A stretch of DNA of 64,000 nt, from assembly GCA_019454045.1 (NCBI GenBank), contig SKCR01035608.1, positions 1 to 64,000 on the forward strand. The letters are read 5' to 3'. The notes beneath the pieces were generated by a model that searched no databases, was not told the DNA's origin, and saw nothing but the letters and a program-made list of their open reading frames with translations. Both the position numbers and the translations under genes were made by a program. Positions 12,751-23,656 of the stretch are shown here, in pieces. Source of the stretch: Zanthoxylum bungeanum. Its lineage: Eukaryota; Streptophyta; Magnoliopsida; Sapindales; Rutaceae. The first letter of the stretch is position 1; each line of letters opens with the position of its first letter.

Positions 12751-14871
12751 CATGTGATGAAATTCCATATGTGTTGTCTCGAGAGGGTGACTATCCTTCA
12801 ATGTCTTCTGAGCCTTAATGTAATATCGTATGGACCATCTTTCTAATGTCTGAGCTTCATTCGTGTAGTGTCGTATGGGTCTCTAACTTGTGTCAGACAT
12901 TCTTCCGTGGGTTTTGTATGTGTCGTTGTCGAATGGAATTGATGTCAGCTTTCATCCATAAAATATCGTATGGACCCTCTTTCTAGTGTCTGGGCAGTGT
13001 GCTTCTGATAAATTGGATTTACAAAGCTTTATTATTGACGTGGTGTAGTATGCAGTTTTGTTGCTTAGCTTTGATTTCATGCTACAAAAGTGAGATTCAG
13101 TTGTGAGTAGATGATAACTTCTTCTTTCACGCTTCTCTCTCTTTCATGTGGGATCGATCCATGCAACACGCAAGCAGTTGCACATGAGATGGTTTGTGGA
13201 GGATGGAATAAAAAGATATATTATTTCCTTTGTTCTTGTCTGATGGTCTTCCAAAATTAGAACATCTTGTAGTGTCAAATGGTCCCCGGTCATCTTATAT
13301 CAAGTTGGATCCCATGTGACTTTGTCTGTGCATGGAGCTTTATCGAGTGGACCATTCTTTCTTTGCATGTAACATGGGTCTTCATTTGCACAATGAGTAG
13401 TGAGCTTTTTATTTAATTTACCTTTTTCAGCATGGGGTGGTTGGCCTCACTTTATCTTCATTCTGTTGCTTGTGAGGATCTTTTTGTCGAGTGGATTTTT
13501 CTTCAACATCCACGTGAAGCTTGATGGAGATTGGAGAGTATTTTGAGCATTAGTTGTTGAAGAAAAATCCAGCCCACGCTTGATATAGTTATCAGCCCAT
13601 GAGTAACTGTTAAACCAGCTGTTATCCAATCGATATTCAAGAGACAATGAGTATTTTATGTTCCAATCCACGCTTGATACGACAAAAAGATTTCATCCCA
13701 CACTTGATACGACAAAAAAATTTCAGCCCAAACTAAGAGCTTTCAAAAAACCAGCCCAAAGCTGTCAGGCCCAAACCAAGCACAATTGAGACCAACCAAA
13801 GCAATTAGGCCCTCTTCCATCCTTATAACTTTGTCCTTCAAGCTGGTCGTCTCATCACCATTCTTTATCGAGTAGAACTCGAGCAAGCCAGCAAGTTTGC
13901 CCATATTCTGGTTGTGTTCGCGAATACCCAATTTGATGATTTACGTATGGAGGGATGTTTCCTTCATGATCAGTTAGTGTGGATTGGACATGCCTCGTGC
14001 ACATACAAAATTTGGTCGCATGCCTCCCTCTTATTTTCTTTCACGTGTAGGATACCAATTGATGACTTTCACATAGTCTGTAGGAGATGATAGCCTTCCG
14101 TGTAGTCTGGAGGAGATGATAAACCTTTCGTGTAGCTTGGAAGAGAATACAGACCTTTCATGTGTCCCATAGGAGGTGGCAATCCTTTCATGTTCTCTGG
14201 AGAATACGATAATCTTCATATGTAATGGGAAGTTGATGATGATCCATCTACATAGTCTGAGGAGACAATCTATTTTCCACATCGTTTGGATAAGATGATA
14301 GTTCTTTATATGTACTCTAGAGTTGATAGAAATTCATTCATGTCGTATGGAGAATATGGTTATCCTTCCACGTCGTTGGGAGCTGATGATTTATAGGGAA
14401 CAAGTGTCTGATGTTATCTCGGCTTGACTTTTCCTTATTAATAGTTTGACTTCAGGTAGACTGCAGAGAATTACTCCAACATTTCCTTTCACATGGAAGA
14501 TGTGACTTGTCGTGATAGGTCGGCTAGAGAAATATGATGGCTTCTTTGGTGATTGGTCGTTTGACGGTGGATTTTCACTTGCCATATTCTTAAATGCTCA
14601 TAAGAGATTGGGTTGATAAGATAGTTGAAATGACTTGTAGCATCATGCCTTTGAATGGCTGAAGAAAGAATTATGTTACGGATACTATTGGAGATTAGTA
14701 CTTGAGTTTTAGATGGCTCAATTTTCATCTTCCATTGATCGTAACTGTTTTTTAGAGTGGCTAATTGTGCTACCACAAGGTCTGGTGTCTGTTTGTTGCT
14801 CAAAGCCATGGATAGTTATGTTTGTAAGGATTGTAGACAGAGGGGTCTTTGCTTGCTATGAATCGCTAAGG
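12751..14871. other. Remaining LARD internal region
   Basis: No gag or pol similarity was recognised in six frames. Recurrent short phrases (TCGTATGGACC, GTAGTCTGGAGGAGATGAT) suggest further decayed repeats. Short minus-strand open frames here lack recognisable domains. Confidence 0.5.
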
Positions 14872-14891
14872 CCCAACGGTGGGCGCCAAAT

Positions 14892-15491
14892 TGTGGATGC
14901 TGGATTTCGCCCGAGGTCCACAATCGTGAATTTGTAGGTTGGGGCACTAGCGATTCTGCAAAACAAAGGTAGAATGAGCGGGGAGTACTGCCCACCGGTG
15001 TGGTGGGTGCCGTAGGCACTCCGACGGTCAAGTCAGTAGTAAAGACGAGCGGTAAATAATAGAAGAAGAAGTTCGGAAGTTACCTTGACTTCTGTTGACT
15101 GCCGTGAGGGCGGTGGCCGGTGTTTAGAGAGTAGAAAGCTTTGAGAGCTCAAATATGAGAGTTGTGACCTCCTCCCCTCCAAGTGAAACCTCTTCCTTTT
15201 ATAAGTCCTTTGAGACACATTCATTTACTCTTATGTCCATTGGATGTTTTGAAACGGTCGATTCAATGGTGGAAGTTATGGGTTCAGGCGTTTTCCTGAA
15301 CTGGTAACTGAAGTGTTTATTGGCTATTCTGGTCACATCTTTTATTGGTAATGGGCTTAGGCTTATGGGATCCCTTGGCCCAATACAGTTTATGAGTTGG
15401 GCTCTTTAATAGGTTTCAGGTCTTTGGCTGTGTAGTTGGTCTGGAGGTGAAATGTCGATTTTACCCTTTGGGCTCAATTTTGGCCCGTACA
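14892..15491 (-). repeat. 5' LTR of the LARD-like element
   Basis: 600 bp, TG...CA, beginning TGTGGATGCTGG and ending GCCCGTACA on +. Next to the primer-binding site at 14872-14890, which sets element polarity as minus. Confidence 0.9.
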
Positions 15492-15496
15492 ACGTG

Positions 15497-15690
15497 TAAC
15501 CACGGAAAGTGTTCCGAAAATTTTATCGTAAATGCTTTTGTATAATCACTCTTTAATATTTGATATTAATGAGTGATATGAGTGAAATATGGATAAATTA
15601 GATAATTTGATACCGATCAATTTATCCGGATTAAAAATTTTAAAAGTTGATTTCACATGTCGACGCGCTTCCGCAATATTTGCCCCAACA
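15497..15690 (+). repeat. 3' end of a Copia LTR
   Basis: Ends in TTTGCCCCAACA at 15690. This is followed by GAAATAATATCAGAGCGGG, whose ATCAGAGC core is the initiator-tRNA-Met primer-binding site of plus-strand Copia elements. It has the same terminus (GCCCCAACA) as the LTRs at 42621 and 49588. The LTR was split by the LARD insertion. Confidence 0.7.
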
Positions 15691-16931
15691 GAAATAATAT
15701 CAGAGCGGGTCTGATCATGCATCCATAATACATTTCATGCAATAATATATGATATTAGAATCCAACATGCATTTGATATAGATGTTTCTTGAATTTTGAT
15801 TTCACGTTAACGAAAAACATAATGGAGTCTTAATTGTTAAGTTGGGTTAAGGTTTTCTGAGTAGAACAAATTTTCAAGAACTTGATATGTATTAAATATA
15901 TGCATTTGACGTAAATTCCAAGTCTTGACCCCACTTTAGAAAAATCCTTGTTGATAAGGCTTAATAGTAACTTGTGTGGAGGAACACTTGTTTCTAAGTC
16001 CGCCTTGTCAATACAGATGCAAGTTATTTCCTGATGTTGTACCTGCAATGTGTCAAAGATGTGTAAGTATGGCTGATGGTAGTTTGCTTATGCCGGTAGA
16101 ACTTATACAATAAAAGATAAATTCAAGTAAAAGTAGAAACCATGAACGTGCCAAAACTGTCAGGGCTACATCAATATCTTGAATTTATCATTGACAAGTG
16201 TAGCCTTGAATATGCCTCATTCTTATCGTGCCAAAGCTGTGATAATGAGAAATGGTTCATGACCAAAATCAGAAGTCATAGTAAGTGTGATTGATAATGA
16301 GTTGTCTATCTGTGAATATACGTTGGCGAGAACTTGCCATAGCTGTCCGCCGAAACATATTCATGGGGTCCACTTCCCTCTATGAAATTCACTTTAATTA
16401 TTGAATTATCATTTTTCATTGGGGATTACAGTATTACGTAAAGTATTGGGAGGTATTGCTGGGTTAAAAATTAATGACCTAGACTGTGACTAATATTATG
16501 GAAAAAAACCGCTAATGTCTTATTAATTCTATTGTAAAGAAAGAATTAAACTTCTAATTCACTGTATGCATATTTTATATATGTTTTCTTACTCTACTTC
16601 TGGTTGCAGGTTTCTAGAATAGGTTCGAGATTAAAGTAGATTATAATATAATTAGATTAGTCAAACCATCGGGAAATGTTGTTCCGATATTCTTGGAGAA
16701 TCAAGATGGTTAGTGACTTAGTTTTTGAGTCACAATTAATCAAAATTGATATCCGATTTTAGGATATAATCATGTAAAGAGAATAGTTTCTTGTGCAGTA
16801 AGGATTGACATGAATTGGTTCATGTCTTGAGATTCTTGACTGACATTAAGAAAATCATATTAGATATTTGTTTGTCCGACAATGACGTTTCTTGGCTTTG
16901 ATGATCTTTAAAGGTCACGTGTCTGAACAAT
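15691..16931 (+). mobile_element. Copia untranslated leader fragment
   Basis: Starts with the primer-binding site and runs into leader sequence. A portion near 16360-16470 (GGGGTCCACTTCCCTCTATG...GGGGATTACAGTATT) parallels 43120-43200 of the large Copia element downstream of its own PBS. No gag frame survives; it is cut off at 16932 by a reversed Copia LTR. Confidence 0.6.
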
Positions 16932-19374
16932 TGTTGGGGCAGTTGTGGAACCCCTAGGGTCGGATCGGTGCCCTGCGCGGCGGAAATGAGTCTAACCCAT
17001 GGATATCAAGTATGAGTGTAATTTTAAATTATTTAATGAAATACTATATTCCATTACGATTGTATAGGAAAAAACCGGGACTGAATCGAAGTCCGGAAGC
17101 TCCAGAACGAGCGAAAACAAAATCAGCGAGCGTAGCGCGTACCCGCGCGTGCTACAGTGACGTGCGCACTGTACGCGCTACAATGCTCGTGTCACTATAG
17201 CATGCAGCTTTTTTTTTTCATTTCAAATAAAGGCTTTAGCTCTCTGGAAAATTTCCAGAGAGCTGAAGCAATTATGGTTTATTATCCTAATTCTTTCTGA
17301 TCTTCCCTAAACACTTCAAAAACACCCAAAATTAATTTTTAATTTCAAAACCAACATTAACACATGTTATAGAATAAAAATCAAATATTTTTACAAAAAC
17401 ATAAATTTATTCTAAATACGCATTTGCGCAAATTTTGAATCCAATACACAAACCAAATTAGAATCCCAATAAGTTCTAAGTCACCCAAAGGTGGTCAAGT
17501 GATTCTAGAATGATAGCCATAACTCTAAGCTTTAATCTAGAGTTCCAAACTCTTATTAATTATTCCATGTCCAACATAAATATTTTAACCTAATTAAAAG
17601 CATGTTGTGTTTATACTTCTAAAGTATTCTAACACAATTGATTAGCATTATTTCAACATTAAGCTATGTGATCATGCATCTAATAAACAAATGAACATAG
17701 CTTAAGAGAAGATCAAACATTACCTAGTAAGTTTAATATAAGATCCAATCTACTTCTCCTTTGTTGAAATTGTTGGAGAACCTCAAAGGTGTGCAAGCTT
17801 GATTACAAGATCCAATCTTGTTTCCAATGCTAGCAAGCTTCACTTCAAGATCTAATCTTGATTTCTACTAGATGAAATGTTGTAGAGACCTCACAAGCTT
17901 CTCTAAACACTTATCTAACTTAGGCTAATTTCTCTAAGAATTTGCTTGTATTTGAACTTGTAATTAAAACCTTCCTAAAGCTTGCTATTTATAGCAAAAT
18001 TTAGGTAAATTTTAATTAATAAAAGTTGTAATCAACTTTTAAGTGGCCTTAATCCAATTTATCCAAATATGTATAATTAGGTGTGACTAATCTCCATTGT
18101 CTCCCACTTTAATTTAATCTAATTAAATCAAGTCAAGGATTATGAAATGTATTAGCTAAATGTTTTCCACCTTGATTTAATCTAATTAAATCAAGCCAAA
18201 ACCACATATTATTACATACTTACAATTACAATAATATCCTCAAATGGTAGAGATAATTATGATTTTACAATTAAGCCCTTATGTAATTATTGAATTAATT
18301 CAATTAATCCAATTAGGTCAAAGTAAATAATCAATGTTATCCAATAACACTTGATTATCTTAGTTGGTGATTATAATATCGAATATTATCTTTTATCAAA
18401 ATTAATCTGCTACCCAAGTGCTTAACGAGTACACTTCATATTGGGACTCTCTAAGTTTAGACACGTTCGTCATATAAGCCTAGCTAATATGTACGCAATT
18501 CGGCCACCTCCGAATTCGCGAAGAACACGAACGACCTTTATGAACTATACAAGTCAAGGTCATCACATATGTTTAACAATCCCTCCGTCGTAGGTTATTC
18601 GAGTTGTGCTTAGGAAACATAGAATATACCGTCAAGTTTTCAAGGCGCACATCTCATGTCGACATCTCCATGATTCTTTACAACTGATGCGATCCACCCT
18701 AAGTGATCGGCTTTGGCCAAAGTCTTTAAGAATCATGACCTTACATACATGGATACTTAAACCCCTTATGGTACACATATGGGCCGACGAATCCTATATT
18801 GCTTCGCACTTTATTACTGAGTGCATCGGTTCACACCCAACGAACATCTAGAGGCCATACCATGAAAGGTTTCTTACATACATGACATCAAAGTGTGGAG
18901 GATCTCACACAAAATCAATGCTATCCTATAGTCAAAGGATTACATATGCTACTCAACTCGAGGAGATTCCTATTGACGATGGTGTGTACTTCCAACTATT
19001 AGGAATCACCTTTAAGTCATTCAGTATTCGCTCCAACGAATACCCACATGTCTATACGAGTTTCCAAAACTCATGGTACATCGCGTTAAACCATTGGAAC
19101 TCTAATTCCAATATACGACATGTGCTAGTCTTCTAGGTTATAGGAATTCGACCGTATTCCAAAACCAATGACTATGAATATTTACTTTAAGAATAGTTTA
19201 CACTCAGTGTCAAGACTATTCTAAGGTCGATGTCATTCTTAGCATATCTATACATCAATTTAATACGCGTAATGACAATACCATTATAAGGTATGCAATA
19301 AAAAATGTAGTTATTTTATTAATAAATAATAAAATATACAAATCGGATTGACACTCCAAGCACCAACTCCATCA
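16932..19374 (-). repeat. 3' LTR of a reversed Copia element
   Basis: 2.44 kb, reverse complement of the same LTR family as 38140-42621 and 47006-49588. On + it starts TGTTGGGGCAGTTGTGG and ends CACCAACTCCATCA. It contains the family's TATA region (read minus, TATAAATAGCAAG, near 17980-17995). It directly follows the RNase H stop at 19388 on the minus strand, so it is the 3' LTR. Confidence 0.85.
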
Positions 19375-19835
19375 AACTCCCACTTGCTTAGTGCCAATCT
19401 GGATGGTACTGTAGTCTCATCTCCTCCACATGCTTATCGAATAACTTAGGAGGTAAGGCCTTGGTAAGCGGGTCTGCTATGTTGTCTTGTCCTTGAACCT
19501 TCAAGACCACTATGTCTTTTCGTTGAATAATCTCTCTAATTACGCGGTATTTCATTTCCACGTGTTTAGACTTGGAATGCGCCATCGGCTCCTTAGCCGG
19601 CGCGATGGCTCTGTTATTATCACATTACAATGAGATCGAATCCGCAATACTAGGCACAACGCCAAGTTCTGTAATAAAATTTCTAATCCAAATAGCTTCT
19701 TTATCAGCTTCTGAAGCCGCTATAAATTTCGCCTCAGCCGCTATAACATCTTATCTATGTACGTCGATTGTGACAATCCTATAAGCTTCCTAACTCTATC
19801 TCGGTAGAGCCTTATACCTAGAATTTCGAGGAAGA
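19375..19835 (-). pseudogene. Truncated Copia RNase H (3' end of pol)
   Basis: Minus-strand reading gives ILGIRLYRDR...STYIDK (end of RT/connection), then after an apparent internal deletion AAEAKFIAASEADKEAIW, SLHCDN, AHSKSKHVEMKY, VKVQGQDNIADPLTKALP and a terminal PDWH stop at 19388. These are standard Copia RNase H landmarks (AEAE-like, D-N, H-K-H, DxxTK). The rest of pol, gag and the 5' LTR are missing: the element stops near 19835, about 580 bp upstream of the PPR start. Confidence 0.85.
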
Positions 19836-20415
19836 TTTTAATCCTAAAAATACTCACTTGCAGGCCCAATAACTTGAAAGACGGTCACATTAAATTTACA
19901 GTACAAGACCCAACATTCCATTTGGATTCATAACCTCCAGGGCCAACAAACTGAAGGTACAATATTCTCTTTCATTTTTCTCACTCAAATATATTCTCCT
20001 TATAATAGAAAAACCTATAACATATTAAAAATAAGTAAATTTAATAAAATAAGAGTACGTATTAAATCTTAACTCTATTATTGAATAAAATTAAAATAAT
20101 ACCCTTTTCAAATCATAAGATTAAAAAAATTAAATAAAACTATATAAATTTAACATATTGCACATAATATCAGTATAAAATCAATCAGAATCAACTACGA
20201 AATCTTTAAAATATAGAAAAAATAAAAACATTCAAGTTTTATTTTTAATGTAAAAATTTTACACTTAAATCATTAAATTATATTTGAATTTTCATTTTCA
20301 TCAGTAATTGTGGACAAGTCTAGTAAAAACAAATAAAAGATTAGTTCGCCACACTTGCGAAATGAGTGTAAAGTTATTTCTGTTACAAAAAGAGGCGCCA
20401 AAACTAACAAAGAGA
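19836..20415. other. PPR upstream region
   Basis: Unique-looking, very AT-rich DNA between the truncated Copia and the PPR start. No repeat border, TATA box or motif was clear enough to call. The frame upstream of the chosen start is open from 20308 but has low-quality N-terminal content. Confidence 0.5.
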
Positions 20416-22011
20416 ATGGCCTCTCTTACAGTTACAAACCAATTAAATCAAAATCTAAACCAGCAGGTTTTAGCAATTCTTGAAAGATGCAATCACATAA
20501 ATCATCTCAAGCAACTCCAATCTTTTCTCACAACTCTCGGGCAAAGCCAAACCAATTTCTACGCCTTCAAGCTCGTGCGCTTCTGCACTCTCAAAGTCTC
20601 AAACCTCACTTACGCTCGCCTCATTTTCGATAATTTAACGGCTCCAAATACTTACTTATACACCGCCATGATCACTGCTTATGCCTCTCAGCCGGTTCAC
20701 TCTTCATCGGCTTTTTCTTTGTACCGTGACATGGTTCGTCGAGGCCAGCCACAGCCTGATCACTTCATATACCCGCATGTTTTGAAGTCCTGTCCTCACA
20801 TTTTGCAGTCTCGCGGGACTAAAATGTTGCATACCCAGATAGTTAAATCAGGTTTTGAGCAATACCCAGTTGTGCAAACGGCTCTTGTTGATTCTTATTC
20901 GCGGTCGAGTGATGACATTGGGATTGCTAGGAAACTGTTTGATGAAATGTCTGACAGAAACATTGTGTCTTGGACTGCCATGATTTCTGGGTTTACTAGA
21001 GTTGGGGATATTAAGAATGCTGCTTCACTTTTTGAGGCGATGCCTGACCGAGACGTTCCTGCCTGGAACTCTGTTATTTCCGGTTGCACGCAAAACGGGT
21101 TGTTTCCAGATGCTATCTCATTTTTTAGGAGGATGGTGATGGAGGAGAGTGACAATATTAGGCCTAATCATGTCACGCTTGTTTGTGCTTTTTCAGCTTG
21201 TGGTCACACGGGAATGCTGCAGCTTGGTAAAGTGATCCATGGTTATGTTTATAGAAATTGGTTTGATTGTGATTCCTTTATTTTGAATGCTTTGATAGAT
21301 ATGTATGGAAAATGTGGCAGCTTGAAAGAGGCTAGAAGGGTTTTTGATAGGAACTCAAAGAAAAGTTTGACTTCATGGAATTCAATGATCAATTCTTTTG
21401 CTCTTCATGGCCAAAGTGAGAATTCGATTTGTGTGTTTGAGGAGATGATACATCGTCAAGATCTTGATGTAAGACCAGATGGGGTTACATTTATCAGCTT
21501 GTTGAATGCTTGTACACACGGTGGATTGGTTGAACAAGGACGTGCTTATTTCGAATTGTTGACTAAAACATACGGTATTGAGCCTCAAATTGAGCATTAT
21601 GGATGCTTAATAGACCTTCTTGGTCGAGCAGGAAAGTTTGATGAAGCTTTGGAAGTTGTGAAGGGAATGAAGATCGAACCTGATGAGGTAGTCTGGGGTT
21701 CTTTACTCAATGGATGTAAAATCTATGGCCGGACAGATTTGGCAGAATTTGCTGTAAAAAAACTAATTGAAAATGATCCAAACAATGGTGGTTATGGTAT
21801 AATGCTGGCAAACATATATGGAGACTTGGGAAAATGGGATGAAGTTCGTAAGGTGAGAAAGATGTTAAAGGATCAAAATGCTTATAAAACACCGGGTTGC
21901 AGTTGGATTGAGGTTGACAAGCAAGTTCATCAGTTTCATTCCCTTGATAAAACACATCCCAGAACAGAAGAAATATATGATGTCTTGGAAAGTCTGGTCG
22001 CTTCATATTAG
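20416..22011 (+). CDS. Pentatricopeptide repeat protein, PLS class with E-type C-terminus
   Basis: RNA-binding helical-repeat protein, almost certainly organellar; family members take part in RNA editing, splicing or stability. It is intronless, 531 aa from the Met at 20416. An upstream in-frame Met at 20308 would add 36 residues; I prefer 20416 because MASLTVTNQLNQNLNQQVL leads straight into the usual LLERC-N-LKQLQ start. Repeats follow: TYLYTAMITAYA, P-type IPHVLKSC, NIVSWTAMISGFTRVGDI, VPAWNSVISGCTQNG, IRPNHVTLVCAFSACG, FILNALIDMYGKCGSLKEAR, SLTSWNSMINSFALHG, VTFISLLNACTHGGLV. The C-terminus WGSLLNGCKIYG...YGIMLANIYGDLGKWDEVRKVRKMLK..KTPGCSWIEVD is an E/E+ domain with no DYW domain. Its specific RNA target cannot be read from sequence. 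Convergent with the sHSP gene. Confidence 0.92.
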   Translation: MASLTVTNQLNQNLNQQVLAILERCNHINHLKQLQSFLTTLGQSQTNFYAFKLVRFCTLKVSNLTYARLIFDNLTAPNTYLYTAMITAYASQPVHSSSAFSLYRDMVRRGQPQPDHFIYPHVLKSCPHILQSRGTKMLHTQIVKSGFEQYPVVQTALVDSYSRSSDDIGIARKLFDEMSDRNIVSWTAMISGFTRVGDIKNAASLFEAMPDRDVPAWNSVISGCTQNGLFPDAISFFRRMVMEESDNIRPNHVTLVCAFSACGHTGMLQLGKVIHGYVYRNWFDCDSFILNALIDMYGKCGSLKEARRVFDRNSKKSLTSWNSMINSFALHGQSENSICVFEEMIHRQDLDVRPDGVTFISLLNACTHGGLVEQGRAYFELLTKTYGIEPQIEHYGCLIDLLGRAGKFDEALEVVKGMKIEPDEVVWGSLLNGCKIYGRTDLAEFAVKKLIENDPNNGGYGIMLANIYGDLGKWDEVRKVRKMLKDQNAYKTPGCSWIEVDKQVHQFHSLDKTHPRTEEIYDVLESLVASY

Positions 22012-22383
22012 CCAAGAGAGCACAGGGTTTCCCTACAATGCACAAACTTTCTTACTTGGATCCGTTTTAACGCAAACCCTGACATGTCCATAATTTGTTT
22101 GGTCAGATTATTCAGAAGCGCAAGTTGCTGCGCTCGATTTTTATTAAATTATGATAGTCAGAAAAAGCTTTATGAGCTTCATGTGCAATGCTACCCCATT
22201 GTTAATTCTTTGTTGGTAATGAAATGCAAACACAGAGAGAATTCTGAACAAGAGAATATATTACACTAAAACTTTATTACAAGACAGTAGATTTTGCATC
22301 AACGACACACAACAAAGCTGAACATTGCAGTAAAACCACCATTATTCTCCATGAAACAAGCGTCACGCAACAGAAGAAAACCT

Positions 22384-22986
22384 CTAAAGCTCTTGCTTAG
22401 CTTCGCTCTTCAGCTTGGCTGGTTCATCATCTCCTCCGGCAATGCTGACGACCCGTGGACCTTTGATCTGGTCAGGCGTCAATTTCTTCAATAACAAAGT
22501 GAGCACACCATTTTCAAGCTTAGCCTGGACAGAATCCAAATCCACATTGTCTGGCAACTTGAACTGCCTCCAGAACTTGCCATAGGATCTCTCCACTCTG
22601 TGCCAGTGATCACCCTTCTTTTCTTCCTCTCTTTTCCTCTCTCCGCTCACTCTCAACACGCGATTCTCCTCGACTTCAATCTTAAGTTCGTCCCTCTTCA
22701 ACCCCGGTACATCCAGCATTATCACATGATCCTCTGGAGTCTCTTTCCAGTCTACTCTGGCTGGTGAAAGCGCCATGCTCTCATATCTTTCGAGCTCAAA
22801 TGGGATTTGTTCTAGAACCCGGAAAGGGTCTGGGAAACTGTCTGTCAAGGGATCGGATAACAGACTCCTCGGACGATCAAGGAAGGGTGCCAGCAAAGAG
22901 CCATTTGATGAGCGCATAAGACAAGCCAATGCAACTAGCAGCATTGGAAACAATTTTACGTTAAAGAGTTGTTGTTGTTGTCTCAT
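22384..22986 (-). CDS. Endoplasmic-reticulum small heat-shock protein (HSP20 family)
   Basis: ATP-independent holdase that binds unfolding proteins in the ER lumen. 200 aa from the Met at 22986. The frame extends upstream to 23055, but starting at 22986 places a signal peptide first ([22 protein letters not shown], then SSNG). The alpha-crystallin domain spans roughly residues 75-170: [38 protein letters not shown], a [19 protein letters not shown] segment, and the consensus-[21 protein letters not shown]. The tail ends AKQEL, a KDEL-like ER retention signal. Length and architecture match plant ER sHSPs (about 22 kDa). Intronless, as is usual for heat-induced genes. Intact. Confidence 0.93.
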   Translation of the reverse strand: MRQQQQLFNVKLFPMLLVALACLMRSSNGSLLAPFLDRPRSLLSDPLTDSFPDPFRVLEQIPFELERYESMALSPARVDWKETPEDHVIMLDVPGLKRDELKIEVEENRVLRVSGERKREEEKKGDHWHRVERSYGKFWRQFKLPDNVDLDSVQAKLENGVLTLLLKKLTPDQIKGPRVVSIAGGDDEPAKLKSEAKQEL

Positions 22987-23112
22987 TTCTTGTTTTAATT
23001 TATCTTGACGGGTACTTGCTTCTTGGTTAAGAGAATTGAAGCTAGGTGTTGACACACACGAATACTTGTTTTATTGTTTTGAAGGTGGCGATGGATACAC
23101 ATGTGGGTGGGT

Positions 23113-23192
23113 GTTTAAAAAGGGGAAACAGGCATGGATCTTGAAATTTCTGGAGTTGGAGACGGAGTAGTGTGGATGAATGGGGAAGTTTC
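23113..23192 (-). promoter_or_regulatory. Heat-shock elements and TATA-like box of the sHSP gene
   Basis: Two HSE cores: GAAATTTCTGGA at 23143-23154 and GAAGTTTCTGGA at 23185-23196, each matching alternating nGAAn/nTTCn with a partial third unit. They lie 20-80 bp upstream of an AT-rich TTTTTAAAC (minus) at about 23113-23121, which could act as the TATA box about 125 bp before the start codon. Typical heat-inducible promoter layout. Confidence 0.7.
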
Positions 23193-23419
23193 TGGATAAG
23201 GGGAGCTCATTGGTGCAGGACTCTTCTTATATGTTCTAGCGCCTTCATGGGTTTTAATTATTTGTTGGAATTATGGGTATGATTAGTACCATTGAAGCAT
23301 TTCTAAATAACAATAATTAATTATGTTTTTCTGTAGAAACATAAAAAAACGTCATCATTTTCTTAATTTTATCTATATCAGGTTCATGGTAAGGAAATGT
23401 TAAAAACTCGAATCCCTTT
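23193..23419. other. sHSP distal upstream flank
   Basis: AT-rich sequence between the HSEs and the left end of the large nested element. Nothing else recognised. The left target-site copy CCTTT is at 23415-23419. Confidence 0.5.
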
Positions 23420-23656
23420 TGTTGATGGTAGTTTTTGGGCACACTCCATCAACCCGACCTGAGGAGTTCATGACATAATCCGAGGTGGTGTTTAAAAGAG
23501 AGCATGATACGAGGTGATGCCTAGAAGAGATCATGACTCGAGGTGGTGCATAGAAGAGATCATGACCCGATGAGGATGTCTGCATGAAGTATGCCCTCAA
23601 GGGATGCTTCTAGAAGAATGATAATGACCTTAAAATCAAAGGTCTAATAAGGAATC
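23420..23656 (+). repeat. Left LTR of the outer element, segment 1
   Basis: Matches 50564-50730 of the right LTR. It carries four or five copies of a roughly 30-bp phrase (AGAAGAGATCATGACCCGA-like), where the right LTR has about two. That explains most of the length difference between the LTRs. Segments 2 and 3 are 36083-36201 and 37680-38031. Confidence 0.85.

Larger units (their letters stand above)
10350..15491 (-). mobile_element. Complete non-coding LTR retroelement (LARD-like)
   Basis: Two 598-600-bp LTRs (10350-10947 and 14892-15491), each TG...CA, flanked by a perfect 5-bp target duplication ACGTG (10345-10349 and 15492-15496). A primer-binding-type string TTTGGCGCCCACCGTTGGG (minus strand, 14872-14890) abuts the right LTR, so the element reads right to left and the right LTR is 5'. 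The 3.9-kb internal region has no gag, protease, RT or integrase that I can see and is dominated by tandem repeats. It must be mobilised by another element's proteins, a Gypsy type judging by the PBS. Confidence 0.9.

Noticed and set aside
15691..15710. tRNA-like ATCAGAGC string
   Set aside because: It is a retroelement primer-binding site just after an LTR end; no tRNA cloverleaf around it. The same holds for 42624 and 61318.
20308..20415. Upstream extension of the PPR frame to an earlier Met
   Set aside because: The extra 36 residues are not typical of the family and the Met at 20416 gives the usual N-terminus; the earlier start cannot be excluded.
22987..23055. Upstream extension of the sHSP frame to an earlier Met
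   Set aside because: Starting there would put 23 polar residues in front of the signal peptide, which would spoil ER targeting.
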